Shown one piece after another: positions 47,844-57,543 of a stretch of 64,000 bases of DNA. Both the position numbers and the translations under genes were made by a program. The stretch is from assembly GCA_021799275.1 (NCBI GenBank), contig JAJZAT010000001.1:97431-161430 (forward strand), in the 5' to 3' direction. The stretch comes from Bacillota bacterium (GTDB taxonomy: Bacteria > Bacillota > Sulfobacillia > JAJZYS01 > JAJYTV01). How positions within the stretch are numbered: the stretch's first letter is position 1; each line of letters opens with the position of its first letter. The notes beneath the pieces were generated by a model. The model was given only the letters and a program-made list of their open reading frames with translations. It was not told where the DNA came from and did not search any database.

Positions 47844-48686
47844 TCAGTGGCTGACGCGGCTGCGGCCGACGAGACGACGGGCAACGAGGTTAACGATCAC
47901 GATCAGCACGAGGAGCAATAGGCCCGCCGCGTACGCGAGCGACTGCGCTTTGGCGAACGGCTCGTTGATGTAGGTCCAGACCACGTAGGTGAGGTAGCCG
48001 ATCGGGGAGTGCGTCAGCCTGAGTTCCGGCATGTAGTTCGACCAGCCGGCCGTGTAGAGGAGCGGAGCCGTCTCGCCGATCGCGATGGAGAGCGCCAGCA
48101 GCACGCCGGTGATGACGCCGGGCAGGGCCTCGCGCAAGGTCACGCGCCAGATCGTCGTGGTCTGGCTGGCGCCGAGCGCAAGCGACGCCTCGCGCATGCC
48201 GCGCGGCACCTTGCTAAGCGCCGTCTCGGTCGAGCGCACCACGTAGGGAATGCCGATGAGCGCCAGGGCGATGGCTCCGGCCAGGGTGGAGAAGCCCCAG
48301 CCGAGCCCGAGCACCAGCGTGACGTAGCCGAAGTAGCCGATGACGATCGACGGCACACCGGCCATGATGTCGGTGGTGAAGCGGAGGAACTGCGAGAAGC
48401 GCCCGGCGGGATTCACCTCGCCGATGTAGACGCCTGCCAGGATGCCGAGCGGACCAGCGATCAGGATGCCGAGTCCGACGACGTAGAACGTGCCGACGAT
48501 GGCGTTCAGGAGCCCTCCGCCGGTGCCGACCGTCACCTGCGTGAAGAGGCCGATCGTGAGCGCCGGCAAGGCATGGCTCACGACGAGCCAGAGCATGCCG
48601 ACCACGGGCACCAGGATGATGAGGCCCATGAGCGCCGCGAGCCCCAGCATGATGCGGTCCTTGAGATGCCGCCAGGCGACGTTCAC
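47844..48686 (-). CDS. pstA: phosphate ABC transporter permease PstA
   Basis: GGLLNAIVGTFYVVGLGILIAGPLGILAGVYIGEV...FTTDIMAGVPSIVIGYFGYVTLV ... LPGVITGVLLALSIAIGETAPLLYTAG. Confidence 0.95.
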   Translation of the reverse strand: MNVAWRHLKDRIMLGLAALMGLIILVPVVGMLWLVVSHALPALTIGLFTQVTVGTGGGLLNAIVGTFYVVGLGILIAGPLGILAGVYIGEVNPAGRFSQFLRFTTDIMAGVPSIVIGYFGYVTLVLGLGWGFSTLAGAIALALIGIPYVVRSTETALSKVPRGMREASLALGASQTTTIWRVTLREALPGVITGVLLALSIAIGETAPLLYTAGWSNYMPELRLTHSPIGYLTYVVWTYINEPFAKAQSLAYAAGLLLLVLIVIVNLVARRLVGRSRVSH

Positions 48687-49684
48687 TGCGCCTCACCGCC
48701 CTTCTTGACGGCGCCGGACAGGAGCAGGCGCGCCGGGACGTTGACGAGGATGCTCATGACAAAGAGCACAAGGGCGATCTCCGCCAGGGCGTGGATCGCC
48801 ATGCCCGTCGGGTCGGTCATCGCCGAGTCGAGCTGCGACACGATCGTCGCCGCCATCGTGCCGATCGGGCTGAAGATGTTCTGCGGCAGGTAGTTGACGG
48901 CGCTTCCCGAGACCATCAGCACCGCCATGGTCTCGCCGAGCGCCCGGCCGAGACCAAGGATGACGGCGCCGAAGATGCCGCTCATGGACCAGGGCAGCGA
49001 GACGGCCCGGATCATCTCCCAGCGCGTCAGGCCGAGGCCAAGTGCCCCTTCCTTGGTTTCGCGCGGCGTCTGGCGCAGCACGTCGCGGGTCGTCGCGGCG
49101 ATGATCGGCGTGATCATCACGGCAAGCACGAGACCCGAGGCCAAAAGACCCTGGCCTGAGCCGATCGGCCCCCGGAAGATCGGGACGAAGCCGAGCGCGG
49201 CCTGCAGCCACGGGCCGAGGTCATGGCCGATCCAGGGGATCAGCACCGCGATGCCCCAGAGTCCGATCACCACGGACGGGATGCCCGCCAGCATCTCGAC
49301 GGCGAAAGAAAGGCTGTCGCCGATGCGCCGCGGCAGGTACTCGACCAGCAGCAGGCCGATCCCGACCGCCAGCGGCACCGCCAGCACCACCGCGATCAGG
49401 GAGCTCAGGAGCGTGCCGAGGATAAAAGGCAAAATGCCGTAGGTCGCGCCCGCGGGCGCCACGGCGCCGCCATGGTGCGACAGCGCACTGCCGTAGAGGT
49501 TGCCGATGTTCCAGGTGATCGACGTGAGGAAGTGAGCGCCATTGTAGAGGATCGAGGGCCAGGAGTCGCGCAGCAGGAAGAGGAGGATCGCGGCCATGGC
49601 CACGAGCGAGCCACCGGCGACAACGCCGGTGGCCAGCCGCATGACTCGGTCCAGAAGCCGCACCTTGCCGGGCGTGACCATCAC
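48683..49684 (-). CDS. pstC: phosphate ABC transporter permease PstC
   Basis: YGILPFILGTLLSSLIAVVLAVPLAVGIGLLLVEYLPRR...EMLAGIPSVVIGLWGIAVLIPW ... GLGRALGETMAVLMVSGSAVN. Confidence 0.95.
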   Translation of the reverse strand: MMVTPGKVRLLDRVMRLATGVVAGGSLVAMAAILLFLLRDSWPSILYNGAHFLTSITWNIGNLYGSALSHHGGAVAPAGATYGILPFILGTLLSSLIAVVLAVPLAVGIGLLLVEYLPRRIGDSLSFAVEMLAGIPSVVIGLWGIAVLIPWIGHDLGPWLQAALGFVPIFRGPIGSGQGLLASGLVLAVMITPIIAATTRDVLRQTPRETKEGALGLGLTRWEMIRAVSLPWSMSGIFGAVILGLGRALGETMAVLMVSGSAVNYLPQNIFSPIGTMAATIVSQLDSAMTDPTGMAIHALAEIALVLFVMSILVNVPARLLLSGAVKKGGEAQ

Positions 49685-49709
49685 CCCACGAGCAGTCTTT
49701 GCTTTGGAC

Positions 49710-50801
49710 CTACTGAACCTTCGCGATCTGCGCCTCGCTCATCTTGACGATGGCCGACGGCAGCGGCAGGAAGTGGACCTGATCGAGGTAGGTCGGCTGG
49801 TTGCCGGTCGTGAGCGCCCAGGTGAGGAACTGGCGCACCGCCTTCGCGGTCCCGGGCGACGCCTGCTTCGCGTTCACGATCGCGTACTCGTAGTTGATGA
49901 TCGGGTAGGCTCCCTGCGCGGGGCCGTAGATCAGGGAGACGCGCTCGTCCTTCGGCGTCGTGCCGACGAGGCTCTGCGCCTCGGCGGAGATCGTCTGCGC
50001 GGTCGGCAGAAGGAACTGGCCGGCCTTGTTCTCGATTGCCGCGTAGCCGAGGCCGTCCTGCACAGCCTGGTTCAGGAACGAGATGCCGACGTAGGCGATG
50101 CCGCCCTTGTTCTGCTGCAGGGCCTCGACCATGCCGCCGTTGCCCGTCGCGCTGATCGAGCTCGGCACCGAGGGCCACGAGATCGTCGTGCCGTAGCCCG
50201 GTCCCTTGGGGGCGGCCCAGACCGCGGAATCCGAGAACGAGAGGTACTGCGAGAAGAGGAACGTGTCACCCGAGCCGTCCGAGCGGTGGATCGGCACGAT
50301 CTTGACGGCGGGCAGCTGCACGCCGGGGTTCAAGGCCTTGATCGCGGGGTCGTTCCACATCGTGATCTTGCCGGTGTAGATGCCGGCGAGCACCGGGCCG
50401 GAGAGGTGCAGGTGCTGCTGGTTGAGGCCGGGCAGGTTGTACATGATCTGCTGCGCCGAGATGGCGAGCGGGATGTTGAGCATGCCGGGATCGGCCTGCA
50501 TCTGCGCGTTGGCCATGTAGGCGTCCGAGGCGCCGATCTGCACGGTGCCGTTCACGGCGTCCGAGATGCCGGTGCCGGAGCCCGTGCCCTGCGGTGTGAT
50601 CTTGATGTCCTTGTGGCTCTTCGTATACGCGGGAGCCCAGATCTGGAAGAGCGGGTAGAGAAGCGTGGACCCCGTCTCCTGCAGCGACACCGGCCCTTGG
50701 CTCGTCGTCGTCGTCGTCGTGGAGCCGCAGCCCGCGAGCGTCAGGGCGAGCGCGACGAAAAGTGTCGCCGCAAGTCCGCCGCTGCGCATGGAAAACTGCA
50801 C
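49710..50801 (-). CDS. pstS: phosphate-binding protein PstS (lipoprotein)
   Basis: Lipobox LTLAGCGS; SLQETGSTLLYPLFQIWAPAYTKSHKDIKITPQGTGSGTGISDAVNGTVQIGASDAYM ... ITMWNDPAIKALNPGVQLPAVKIVPIHRSDGSGDTFLF. Confidence 0.95.
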   Translation of the reverse strand: MQFSMRSGGLAATLFVALALTLAGCGSTTTTTTSQGPVSLQETGSTLLYPLFQIWAPAYTKSHKDIKITPQGTGSGTGISDAVNGTVQIGASDAYMANAQMQADPGMLNIPLAISAQQIMYNLPGLNQQHLHLSGPVLAGIYTGKITMWNDPAIKALNPGVQLPAVKIVPIHRSDGSGDTFLFSQYLSFSDSAVWAAPKGPGYGTTISWPSVPSSISATGNGGMVEALQQNKGGIAYVGISFLNQAVQDGLGYAAIENKAGQFLLPTAQTISAEAQSLVGTTPKDERVSLIYGPAQGAYPIINYEYAIVNAKQASPGTAKAVRQFLTWALTTGNQPTYLDQVHFLPLPSAIVKMSEAQIAKVQ

Positions 50802-50845
50802 GCGTAGCCCTCCCTTGATCGTTCGGGAGCAGCATACACGCGCTC

Positions 50846-50862
50846 TGTTACGGCAAAGTTAA
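50846..50862 (-). promoter_or_regulatory. putative PhoP (Pho) box upstream of pstS
   Basis: Minus strand TTAACT-ttgcc-GTAACA, matching TT(A/T/C)ACA-N5 spacing, 9 nt before a TATGCT -10-like element. Confidence 0.55.
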
Positions 50863-50889
50863 GCCACGCGACATCCTAGCGTAATGTGC

Positions 50890-52140
50890 CTAGGTTCCGC
50901 TCGACACGGCCTTTGCGGCCACTTCCGTCTTGCCGAACCAGAGCACGAGCAAAAACGCCACCAGCGAACTCCCAATGCTGACGAGGAACATCGCCTGATA
51001 GGCGCCGTGCGACACGGCGATCACCTGACCTGCGAGCGGTGCCGCCACCATCAGTCCAAGCGACTGCACGAGGTTCGCGTTGCCGTAGAGGGCGCCGTGC
51101 AGGTGCGCCGCCCGCTCCTGCGCGTCCGCCTCTCCGATGCCGCTTTGGCGCAGGTGCTGGCGCAGCATGTCGGCCGCGAGCGGATAGCTCGTCACCTGGA
51201 TGCCGCCCCAGGCGAGGCCCGCGACAAAGAGCAGCACGAACGCCTCCGTGACCGTCGTGAGCCAGAGCCCCGTCGACGCGGCGATGGCGAAAAGCACGAG
51301 CGTGGCGCCAAGCAGCAGGCGGGCGTCATGGCGCTCGTAGAGGCGGCCAAACCAGAGCGACACGAAAATGCCCGCCACCGTGAAGATCGACATGCCGAGC
51401 GCGGAGTCGAGGAGACTGCCATGCAGGGCGTGTTCCATGTAAGGCGTGAAGAAGCTCGCGATCGCCTCGAAACTGAGCCACCAGAGGCCCTGCGCCACGT
51501 AGTACTTCAGGAGCGCCGGGCTGCGCAGGGCGGCGGCGCTATGGCGCACGGGGCGCCTGATGGTCTCGGGACGCTCCTTCGCGGCGAACGCCGTCCAGAG
51601 GCCTCCCGCCAGGAGGATCGCGGCGCCGAGCACGAAGCCGAGCACGTGGCTGATCATCTCGTACACCAGCGGCACGACGAGGAACGCGATCAGGTTGCCA
51701 AGTGTCCAGAGGAGGTTCAGGATGCCCGACGCCTCGCCATAGTCCTTCTCCGCCACGCGGTCCGGCATCATGGCCTGGTAGGGCGTGGGACTGAGCTGCT
51801 GGAAGAAGTAGAAGAGCAACGTCGCCAGGACCGCGAGCGTCAAGCTCTTCGTCAGGTAGAAGAGCATCAGCATGATGGCCGCGCCCGGAAAGGCGACGAA
51901 GAGGTAGGGCCGGCGCCGGCCGATCCGTGTCGGCGTGCGGTCCGAAAGCCAGCCGGAGAGCGGGTTCAGCACGACGCCGAAAAGACCCTCGGCGCCGAGC
52001 ACCGAGCCGATGAGTTGCGTCGAGGGCGTCAGGGTGCCGAGCATCGCCGCGGTGAAGACCTTGTTCATGCCCCAGCCGACGTTGCGTCCGAGACCCGCGA
52101 GTCCGAGCACCCAAACAGAGCGGCGCTCGCGCTTGTCCAA
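50890..52140 (-). CDS. MFS transporter (sugar/cation symporter-like)
   Basis: 416-aa multi-TM; VLNPLSGWLSDRTPTRIGRRRPYLFVAFPGAAIMLMLFYL. Confidence 0.85.
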   Translation of the reverse strand: MDKRERRSVWVLGLAGLGRNVGWGMNKVFTAAMLGTLTPSTQLIGSVLGAEGLFGVVLNPLSGWLSDRTPTRIGRRRPYLFVAFPGAAIMLMLFYLTKSLTLAVLATLLFYFFQQLSPTPYQAMMPDRVAEKDYGEASGILNLLWTLGNLIAFLVVPLVYEMISHVLGFVLGAAILLAGGLWTAFAAKERPETIRRPVRHSAAALRSPALLKYYVAQGLWWLSFEAIASFFTPYMEHALHGSLLDSALGMSIFTVAGIFVSLWFGRLYERHDARLLLGATLVLFAIAASTGLWLTTVTEAFVLLFVAGLAWGGIQVTSYPLAADMLRQHLRQSGIGEADAQERAAHLHGALYGNANLVQSLGLMVAAPLAGQVIAVSHGAYQAMFLVSIGSSLVAFLLVLWFGKTEVAAKAVSSGT

Positions 52141-52172
52141 ATGTCAGCCCTCCTGTGACGTGCTGCCTCGCC

Positions 52173-52859
52173 TCAGCGGCGCTCCTTGCCCATGTGCTCG
52201 AGCAAGAGGTCCACGCGGTTGCTCGCGATGCCGTCGACGCCGATGTTTTGGCAATACTCGAATTCCTCCACGCTGTCCGCCGTCCAGATGGAAAGATGAA
52301 GGCCATGGGCATGGGCCGCTTCCACCTCTTCGCGGCTCACCGTCTCGAGCGCCGGCAGGAGGATCTGCGCCCCCGCCTTCTCGGCGAGGAGCCACGGCTC
52401 GATCGGCGCGCCGGCGTAGAGCACGCCCGCCGTGAGCCCGGGAACCGCCTGCGTCAAGGCCAGGATCAGGGCGTGGCCGAACGAGATCGGCCAGAGCCGC
52501 TCGCGCAGTTCGGGGCGCGATCGGTAGAGCGCAATGAGGCCAGGCACCGCTTCGGGCGTCTTCACTTCCACGACGACAGGCAACTGGACCGCCTCGAGCA
52601 CCTCCTCGAGGGTCGGGACCCGCTCGCCTTCGCCGGCATCGAGGGCCCTCAACTCCTGCAGGGTCCGCTCGCGCACGGGGCCCTTGCCGCTCGTCGTGCG
52701 GTCGAGCGTCGCGTCGTGGATGACGACAAGGGCGCCATCGCGGCTTCGATGCACGTCGCATTCCACCAGGTCGACGCCGAGTTCCTCAGCAGCTCTGAAC
52801 GCTCTCAGGGTGTTCTCCGGATGACGTCCCGAAAATCCACGGTGCGCAATCAGCCACAT
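52173..52859 (-). CDS. ugpQ: glycerophosphodiester phosphodiesterase
   Basis: MWLIAHRGFSGRHPENTLRAFRAAEELGVDLVECDVHRSRDGALVVIHDATLDRTTSGKGPV; classic GDPD motifs. Confidence 0.95.
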   Translation of the reverse strand: MWLIAHRGFSGRHPENTLRAFRAAEELGVDLVECDVHRSRDGALVVIHDATLDRTTSGKGPVRERTLQELRALDAGEGERVPTLEEVLEAVQLPVVVEVKTPEAVPGLIALYRSRPELRERLWPISFGHALILALTQAVPGLTAGVLYAGAPIEPWLLAEKAGAQILLPALETVSREEVEAAHAHGLHLSIWTADSVEEFEYCQNIGVDGIASNRVDLLLEHMGKERR

Positions 52860-53039
52860 GAATGTTTGCCACCTCGCCGCTCATTTCGCCTCACATCGGC
52901 TTGTTCCTGGCAAGACGGCGGTGCGTTGTCCCCGTGCGGTACAATGAGAGTCGAAAGAGGACGCCAGAGGGAGCCTTGGCATGATGAAGAGCCCGCGGGA
53001 AACGATCGCGCCATGCCCCGCCGAGCTGGGCGGTGCCGC

Positions 53040-53276
53040 GTGATCCCGCAACTCGATCCGAAGCTGCTGCGCCAGGTGCTGCTCGAGCTGCCGGACCGGC
53101 GCTGGGCCGCGCTCCTCACCGAGCGCTTCGGACTTGACGCGCCACCGGAGCAGGCCTCCGAGTTGCGCCTTCGCTATTACCCGGACCTGGACGAGCTCGC
53201 GTTCCGCAGACGGCTGAAGGCGGTCGAGGCAGAGGTCCTCGGGCGCATGGCCCAGCTCATGAGCCGACCCGAATGA
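53040..53276 (+). CDS. small hypothetical protein
   Basis: GTG-initiated 78-aa ORF (VIPQLDPKLLRQVLLELPDRRWAALLTERFGLDAPPEQ...) followed directly by a strong hairpin; no family recognised. Confidence 0.45.
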   Translation: MIPQLDPKLLRQVLLELPDRRWAALLTERFGLDAPPEQASELRLRYYPDLDELAFRRRLKAVEAEVLGRMAQLMSRPE

Positions 53277-53281
53277 ATGCA

Positions 53282-53316
53282 GGCAGGGCCGCATCCAAGC
53301 CGGATGCGGCCCTGCC
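53282..53316. terminator. hairpin between convergent small ORF and copA
   Basis: GGCAGGGCCGCATCC-aagcc-GGATGCGGCCCTGCC, 15-bp perfect stem. Confidence 0.75.
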
Positions 53317-53353
53317 CGCGCAGGAGCCTTGATACGCGCGCCGGCGCGGCCTT

Positions 53354-55816
53354 TCAGGCGGCCGGCCGGAACCGGCGCATCGGATCGACGCGGCGCAGCA
53401 GCGTCGAGTTCGTGGTAACGGAGACGGAGCTGAGCGCCATGGCCGCGCCCGCGATGACCGGGTTCAAGAGGCCGAAGGCCGCGAGGGGCACCCCGATCGA
53501 GTTGTAGACCAGCGCCCAGAACAGGTTCTGGCGGATCTTGGCAAGCGTCGTCCGGCTGAGGTCGATCGCCGCCACGACGCCGCGCAGGTCGCCCGACATC
53601 AGCGTGACGTCGGCCGCCTCGATGGCGACGTCGGTGCCGGTGCCGATCGCCATGCCGATGTCGGCGGTGGCCAGGGCCGGCGCATCGTTGATGCCGTCGC
53701 CCACCATCGCCGTGACGAGCTTCAGCTCCTGCAGCCGCCGCACTTCGTCGGCCTTGCGGGCAGGCAGCACCTCGGCGCGCACGTCCTCGGGCCCGATGCC
53801 CACCTGCCGCGCGATGGCCTCGGCGGTGCGCCGGTTGTCGCCGGTGATCATGAGGACGCGGATGCCCATCTCCTTCAAGGCGGCGATCGCCTCGCGGCTG
53901 CCCTCCTTGACGGTGTCGGCCACCACGATCGCCGCCAGGAGACGCTCCTCGTCCGCCAGCAGCATCGCCGTCTTGCCATCCGCCTCGAGCTTTTCGATGC
54001 GCTCGTCCGCGATGCCCAGATCGATGCCCTTCTGTGTCATCAGGGTCCGGTTCCCGAGCAGATAGAGGCGGCTCCCTACCGTCGCCTGCACGCCGCGCCC
54101 CGGCAGGGCCTTGAACCCGCCGGTCTCGGCCGGCGTCAGTCCCCGCGCCAAGGCGTGGTCGACGATGGCCGTCGCCAGGGGATGCTCCGAGCGACTCTCG
54201 AGCGCGAGCGCGAGGCCGAGCGCCTCGTCCTCCACGATATCAGCCAGCGTGAGGACGTCGGTCACCGTCGGCTTGCCGGTCGTGATGGTGCCCGTCTTGT
54301 CGAGCACGACGGCCTGCAGTGACCCCGTCCGCTCGAGGTGGCCGGCGGCCTTGAAGAGGATGCCCGCCTCCGCTCCGCGCCCGGAGCCCACCATCACCGC
54401 CGTCGGCGTCGCAAGTCCGAGCGCGCAGGGACAGGCGATGACGAGGACCGCGACGCCGGCCAGGATGGCGGGCGTCAGGTCGCGCGAGAGCGCGAACCAG
54501 AGCACGAACGTCACGATGGCGATGCCGATCACCGTCGGCACGAAATAGTTCGAGATGACGTCCGCCAGGCGCTGGATCGGCGCCTTCGAGCCCTGCGCCT
54601 CCTCCACGATGCGCACGATCTTCTGCAGGGCCGTGTCGCGCCCGACCTTCGTCGCGCGGAAGCGGAAGCTGCCCGTCTTGTTGATCGTGCCGCCAACCAC
54701 CTCGGACCCCTCGCGCTTCTCCTGCGGCAGGGGCTCGCCCGTGAGCATCGACTCATCCACCGCCGAGTAGCCGTCGAGGACCACCCCGTCGACCGGGATC
54801 CGCTCGCCGGGCCGGATGACGACCGTGTCTCCGACGCTCACGTCGTCGATCGGCACGTCGACCTCCTCCGCGCCGTGCGCGATCCTGGCGGTGCGCGGCT
54901 GGAGCCCAAGGAGGCTGCGGATCGCCTGGGACGTCCTGCCCTTCGCGATCGCCTCGAGCATCTTGCCGGTGATGACGAGCGTGATCAGGACGGCGCTCGT
55001 CTCGAAATAGGTGCCATGGCTCGGCCGCCCGCCCGTGAAGACGGCGGACAGGCTGAAGAGATAGGCGGCGGAGGTGCCGAGCGCCACCAGCACCGACATG
55101 TTCGCGTTGCGGTGCTTGAGGTTGTAGTAGGCGTCGACGTAGAACGTCATGCCGGGCCAGAACTGGACGACGCTGCCGAGGCCGAGCTGCAGCCAGTAGT
55201 TGCTGAGGACGCCGGTCACCGGCCCCCGGACGCCGGCCATCTCCAGTACCATCGCGACGAGCAGCGGCAGGGAGAGGAGGCCGGAAGCCCAGAGGAGCCG
55301 GCGCCAGTGGCGCGCCTCGCGGACCGAGGAGTCCTCTTTGGGACCGCCCTCCCCCGCGACCGCCGCGCCGTAGCCCACCGCGCGGATCGCGCGCACCATC
55401 TCGGCCGGCGTCACGCTGCTTTCGCTGTAGTCGACGAAGGCCGCGTTGGTGGCGAAGTTCACCTGCGCCGAGGCGATGCCCGGCAGACGGCCGAGCGCGT
55501 CCTCGATCGTCTTGACGCACGTCGCGCTGGTCATGCCCTCGATGTCGAGCTTGACCCGCTCCGTGTGCACGCCGTAGCCGCGGTCCTTGACCTCGGCGAT
55601 CATCCGCGGCAGATCCACCTGGTCCGCCTTGAAGCGCACGATGGCCTTGGCCGTCGCGAGGTTGACGCTGACGTCCAGCACCCCGGGCAGCTCCTCGAGC
55701 CCCTCCGTCACCGTCGCGACGCACATGGCGCAGGTCATGCCCTCGATGTCGAGCACGGCCCGGCTCGTCCCGGTGTCGCCCTCCGGCTCGTGGAGCCGGC
55801 GCGCCTCCTCCGCCAT
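53354..55816 (-). CDS. copA: copper-translocating P-type ATPase with two N-terminal HMA domains
   Basis: [11 protein letters not shown] (HMA1), [11 protein letters not shown] (HMA2), [64 protein letters not shown]. Confidence 0.95.
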   Translation of the reverse strand: MAEEARRLHEPEGDTGTSRAVLDIEGMTCAMCVATVTEGLEELPGVLDVSVNLATAKAIVRFKADQVDLPRMIAEVKDRGYGVHTERVKLDIEGMTSATCVKTIEDALGRLPGIASAQVNFATNAAFVDYSESSVTPAEMVRAIRAVGYGAAVAGEGGPKEDSSVREARHWRRLLWASGLLSLPLLVAMVLEMAGVRGPVTGVLSNYWLQLGLGSVVQFWPGMTFYVDAYYNLKHRNANMSVLVALGTSAAYLFSLSAVFTGGRPSHGTYFETSAVLITLVITGKMLEAIAKGRTSQAIRSLLGLQPRTARIAHGAEEVDVPIDDVSVGDTVVIRPGERIPVDGVVLDGYSAVDESMLTGEPLPQEKREGSEVVGGTINKTGSFRFRATKVGRDTALQKIVRIVEEAQGSKAPIQRLADVISNYFVPTVIGIAIVTFVLWFALSRDLTPAILAGVAVLVIACPCALGLATPTAVMVGSGRGAEAGILFKAAGHLERTGSLQAVVLDKTGTITTGKPTVTDVLTLADIVEDEALGLALALESRSEHPLATAIVDHALARGLTPAETGGFKALPGRGVQATVGSRLYLLGNRTLMTQKGIDLGIADERIEKLEADGKTAMLLADEERLLAAIVVADTVKEGSREAIAALKEMGIRVLMITGDNRRTAEAIARQVGIGPEDVRAEVLPARKADEVRRLQELKLVTAMVGDGINDAPALATADIGMAIGTGTDVAIEAADVTLMSGDLRGVVAAIDLSRTTLAKIRQNLFWALVYNSIGVPLAAFGLLNPVIAGAAMALSSVSVTTNSTLLRRVDPMRRFRPAA

Positions 55817-55879
55817 CCGCTCACCCCGCTCCCTGAGAATCCCGGGGGGCCGCCCTGCGGCAGCCCCCCGAAGCGCTGT

Positions 55880-56059
55880 CTAGTGGTTGTGCATGTGCAT
55901 GCTCGGGTCGCCGCCGCCGCTCAGGAACTTCTCGGGGTCCTTGTCGAAGGCGTGCTTGCAGCCCGGTGCGCAGAAGTAGTAGGTCGTTCCCTCGTGCTCG
56001 CTCGTCCACTTGGCTGTCGCCTCGTCGACCTCCATCTTGCAAACCGGATCGATCGCCAT
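55880..56059 (-). CDS. YHS domain-containing protein (59 aa)
   Basis: MAIDPVCKMEVDEATAKWTSEHEGTTYYFCAPGCKHAFDKDPEKFLSGGGDPSMHMHNH: canonical YHS metal-binding motif; below the ORF-track length cut-off. Confidence 0.9.
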   Translation of the reverse strand: MAIDPVCKMEVDEATAKWTSEHEGTTYYFCAPGCKHAFDKDPEKFLSGGGDPSMHMHNH

Positions 56060-56102
56060 TGCGCCTACCTCCCCAGCCTGGTCGTCCGCGGGTACGTCTC
56101 AC

Positions 56103-56119
56103 ATACCCCCATACGGTAT
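56103..56119. promoter_or_regulatory. inverted repeat, candidate CsoR-like operator upstream of the YHS/copA genes
   Basis: ATACC-cccatac-GGTAT, 44 nt upstream of the YHS start. Confidence 0.4.
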
Positions 56120-56244
56120 ATCCCGCGGCCCCATGATAGTACCCGGCACTAGTCTTGGCAAGCCACCGCGTCCCGTCAAACGGACCAGAAGAATGGACAT
56201 GGCGGCGCCGCCCCCGCGTTGGCGGAGGCGGCGCGGTGGGATGC

Positions 56245-57543
56245 TCAGCTGGCGGAGGCGGCCGCCTGGAAGGCCGTGGGCAGGGCACGGCGGACGATCT
56301 CGAGCTCCCTTTCGCCCAGGGCGAGCGACGGGAAGACAGCCTCGTTGGCCGCCGGCGGCAGCAGCACACCGGACTCGGCCATGGACTGCCAGAAGGCGCG
56401 GTAGCGTGGAATGGCGTTGCGCTCCGTGTCGGCCTGGTTGCGGACGGGTCCTTCGCAGAAGAAGGCGGAAAGCAGCCCTGGCACGCCTTGCACCGTGCAG
56501 GTCACGCCTTTGGCGGCGGCGGCGTCGCGCCACTCCCGCTCCAACATGCGGCCGAGTTCGTGCAGCCTTCGGTAACCGTCGGGATCGCGTTCGAGCTGCC
56601 GCAGCTGCGCGAGGCCCGCCGCCATGGCGATCGGACTGCCGGAGAGCGTGCCCGCCTGATAGACGTCGCCCTGCGGCGCGATGCGTTCCATGATGTCGCG
56701 CCGCCCCCCGTACGCCCCCACCGGCAGGCCGCCGCCGATCACCTTGCCGAGACACGTCAGGTCCGGGTCGATGCCGAACATCCCCTGCGCGCCGGAGAAG
56801 CCGACGCGAAAGCCCGTGATCACCTCGTCGAAGATGAGCAGGGCGCCATGCTCGCGCGTCACCGTCCTGAGGCCCGCGAGGTAGCCCTCGAGAGGCGGCA
56901 CGACGCCCATGTTGGCCGCGATCGGCTCGACGATCACGGCGGCGATGGCGTCGCCGCGCTCCTTGAACGCCTGCTCGACCGCGGGGAGATCGTTGTAGGG
57001 CAGGACGATCGTATCGGCCGCCACCTTGGCCGGCACGCCGGGCGAGACCGGCAGGGCCGAGAGCGCCGCCCCCGAACCCGCGCGGGCGAGCAGGGCGTCC
57101 ACGTGGCCGTGGTAGCAGCCGGCGAACTTGATGATCAGGTCCCGGCCCGTGAAGGCGCGGGCCAGCCGGATCGCGCTCATCGTGGCCTCGGTTCCCGACG
57201 AGACGAAGCGAACCTCGTCGACGGTGGGGAGGGCCGACGTGATCAGTTCGGCGAGTTCCACCTCGAGGCGGCTCGCGATGCCGAACGTGAGCGCACGCTC
57301 CGCCTGCTCCTTGATCGCCCCGACGACCGCCGGGTGGCCGTGGCCGAGAATCAGGGGGCCCCAGGAGCAGAGGAGGTCGACGTAACGGTTGCCGTCGGCG
57401 TCGTAGACGTACGCCCCCTCGCCGCGCTCGGCGAAGAGCGGATATGGTCGCACCTGGCGCATCGAGCGCACAGGGCTGTTCACGCCGCCGGGGGTCACCT
57501 CGCGGGCACGCTCGTAGAGAAGCCGCGACTGCTCGGTTGTCAT
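56245..57543 (-). CDS. hemL: glutamate-1-semialdehyde 2,1-aminomutase
   Basis: YERAREVTPGGVNSPVRSMRQV ... RFVSSGTEATMSAIRLARAFTGRDLIIKFAGCYHGHVDALL ... LLIFDEVITGFRVGFSGAQGMFGIDPDLTCLGKVIGGGLPVGAYGG. Confidence 0.97.
   Translation of the reverse strand: MTTEQSRLLYERAREVTPGGVNSPVRSMRQVRPYPLFAERGEGAYVYDADGNRYVDLLCSWGPLILGHGHPAVVGAIKEQAERALTFGIASRLEVELAELITSALPTVDEVRFVSSGTEATMSAIRLARAFTGRDLIIKFAGCYHGHVDALLARAGSGAALSALPVSPGVPAKVAADTIVLPYNDLPAVEQAFKERGDAIAAVIVEPIAANMGVVPPLEGYLAGLRTVTREHGALLIFDEVITGFRVGFSGAQGMFGIDPDLTCLGKVIGGGLPVGAYGGRRDIMERIAPQGDVYQAGTLSGSPIAMAAGLAQLRQLERDPDGYRRLHELGRMLEREWRDAAAAKGVTCTVQGVPGLLSAFFCEGPVRNQADTERNAIPRYRAFWQSMAESGVLLPPAANEAVFPSLALGERELEIVRRALPTAFQAAASAS

Noticed and set aside
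50700-50730. GTC/GAC short tandem repeat (cgtcgtcgtcgtcgtcgt) within pstS
   Set aside because: Encodes the Thr-rich linker (STTTTTT) after the lipobox; low-complexity linker, not an independent repeat element.
54338-56152. 604-aa plus-strand ORF
   Set aside because: Antisense to copA and the YHS gene; composition typical of a shadow frame.
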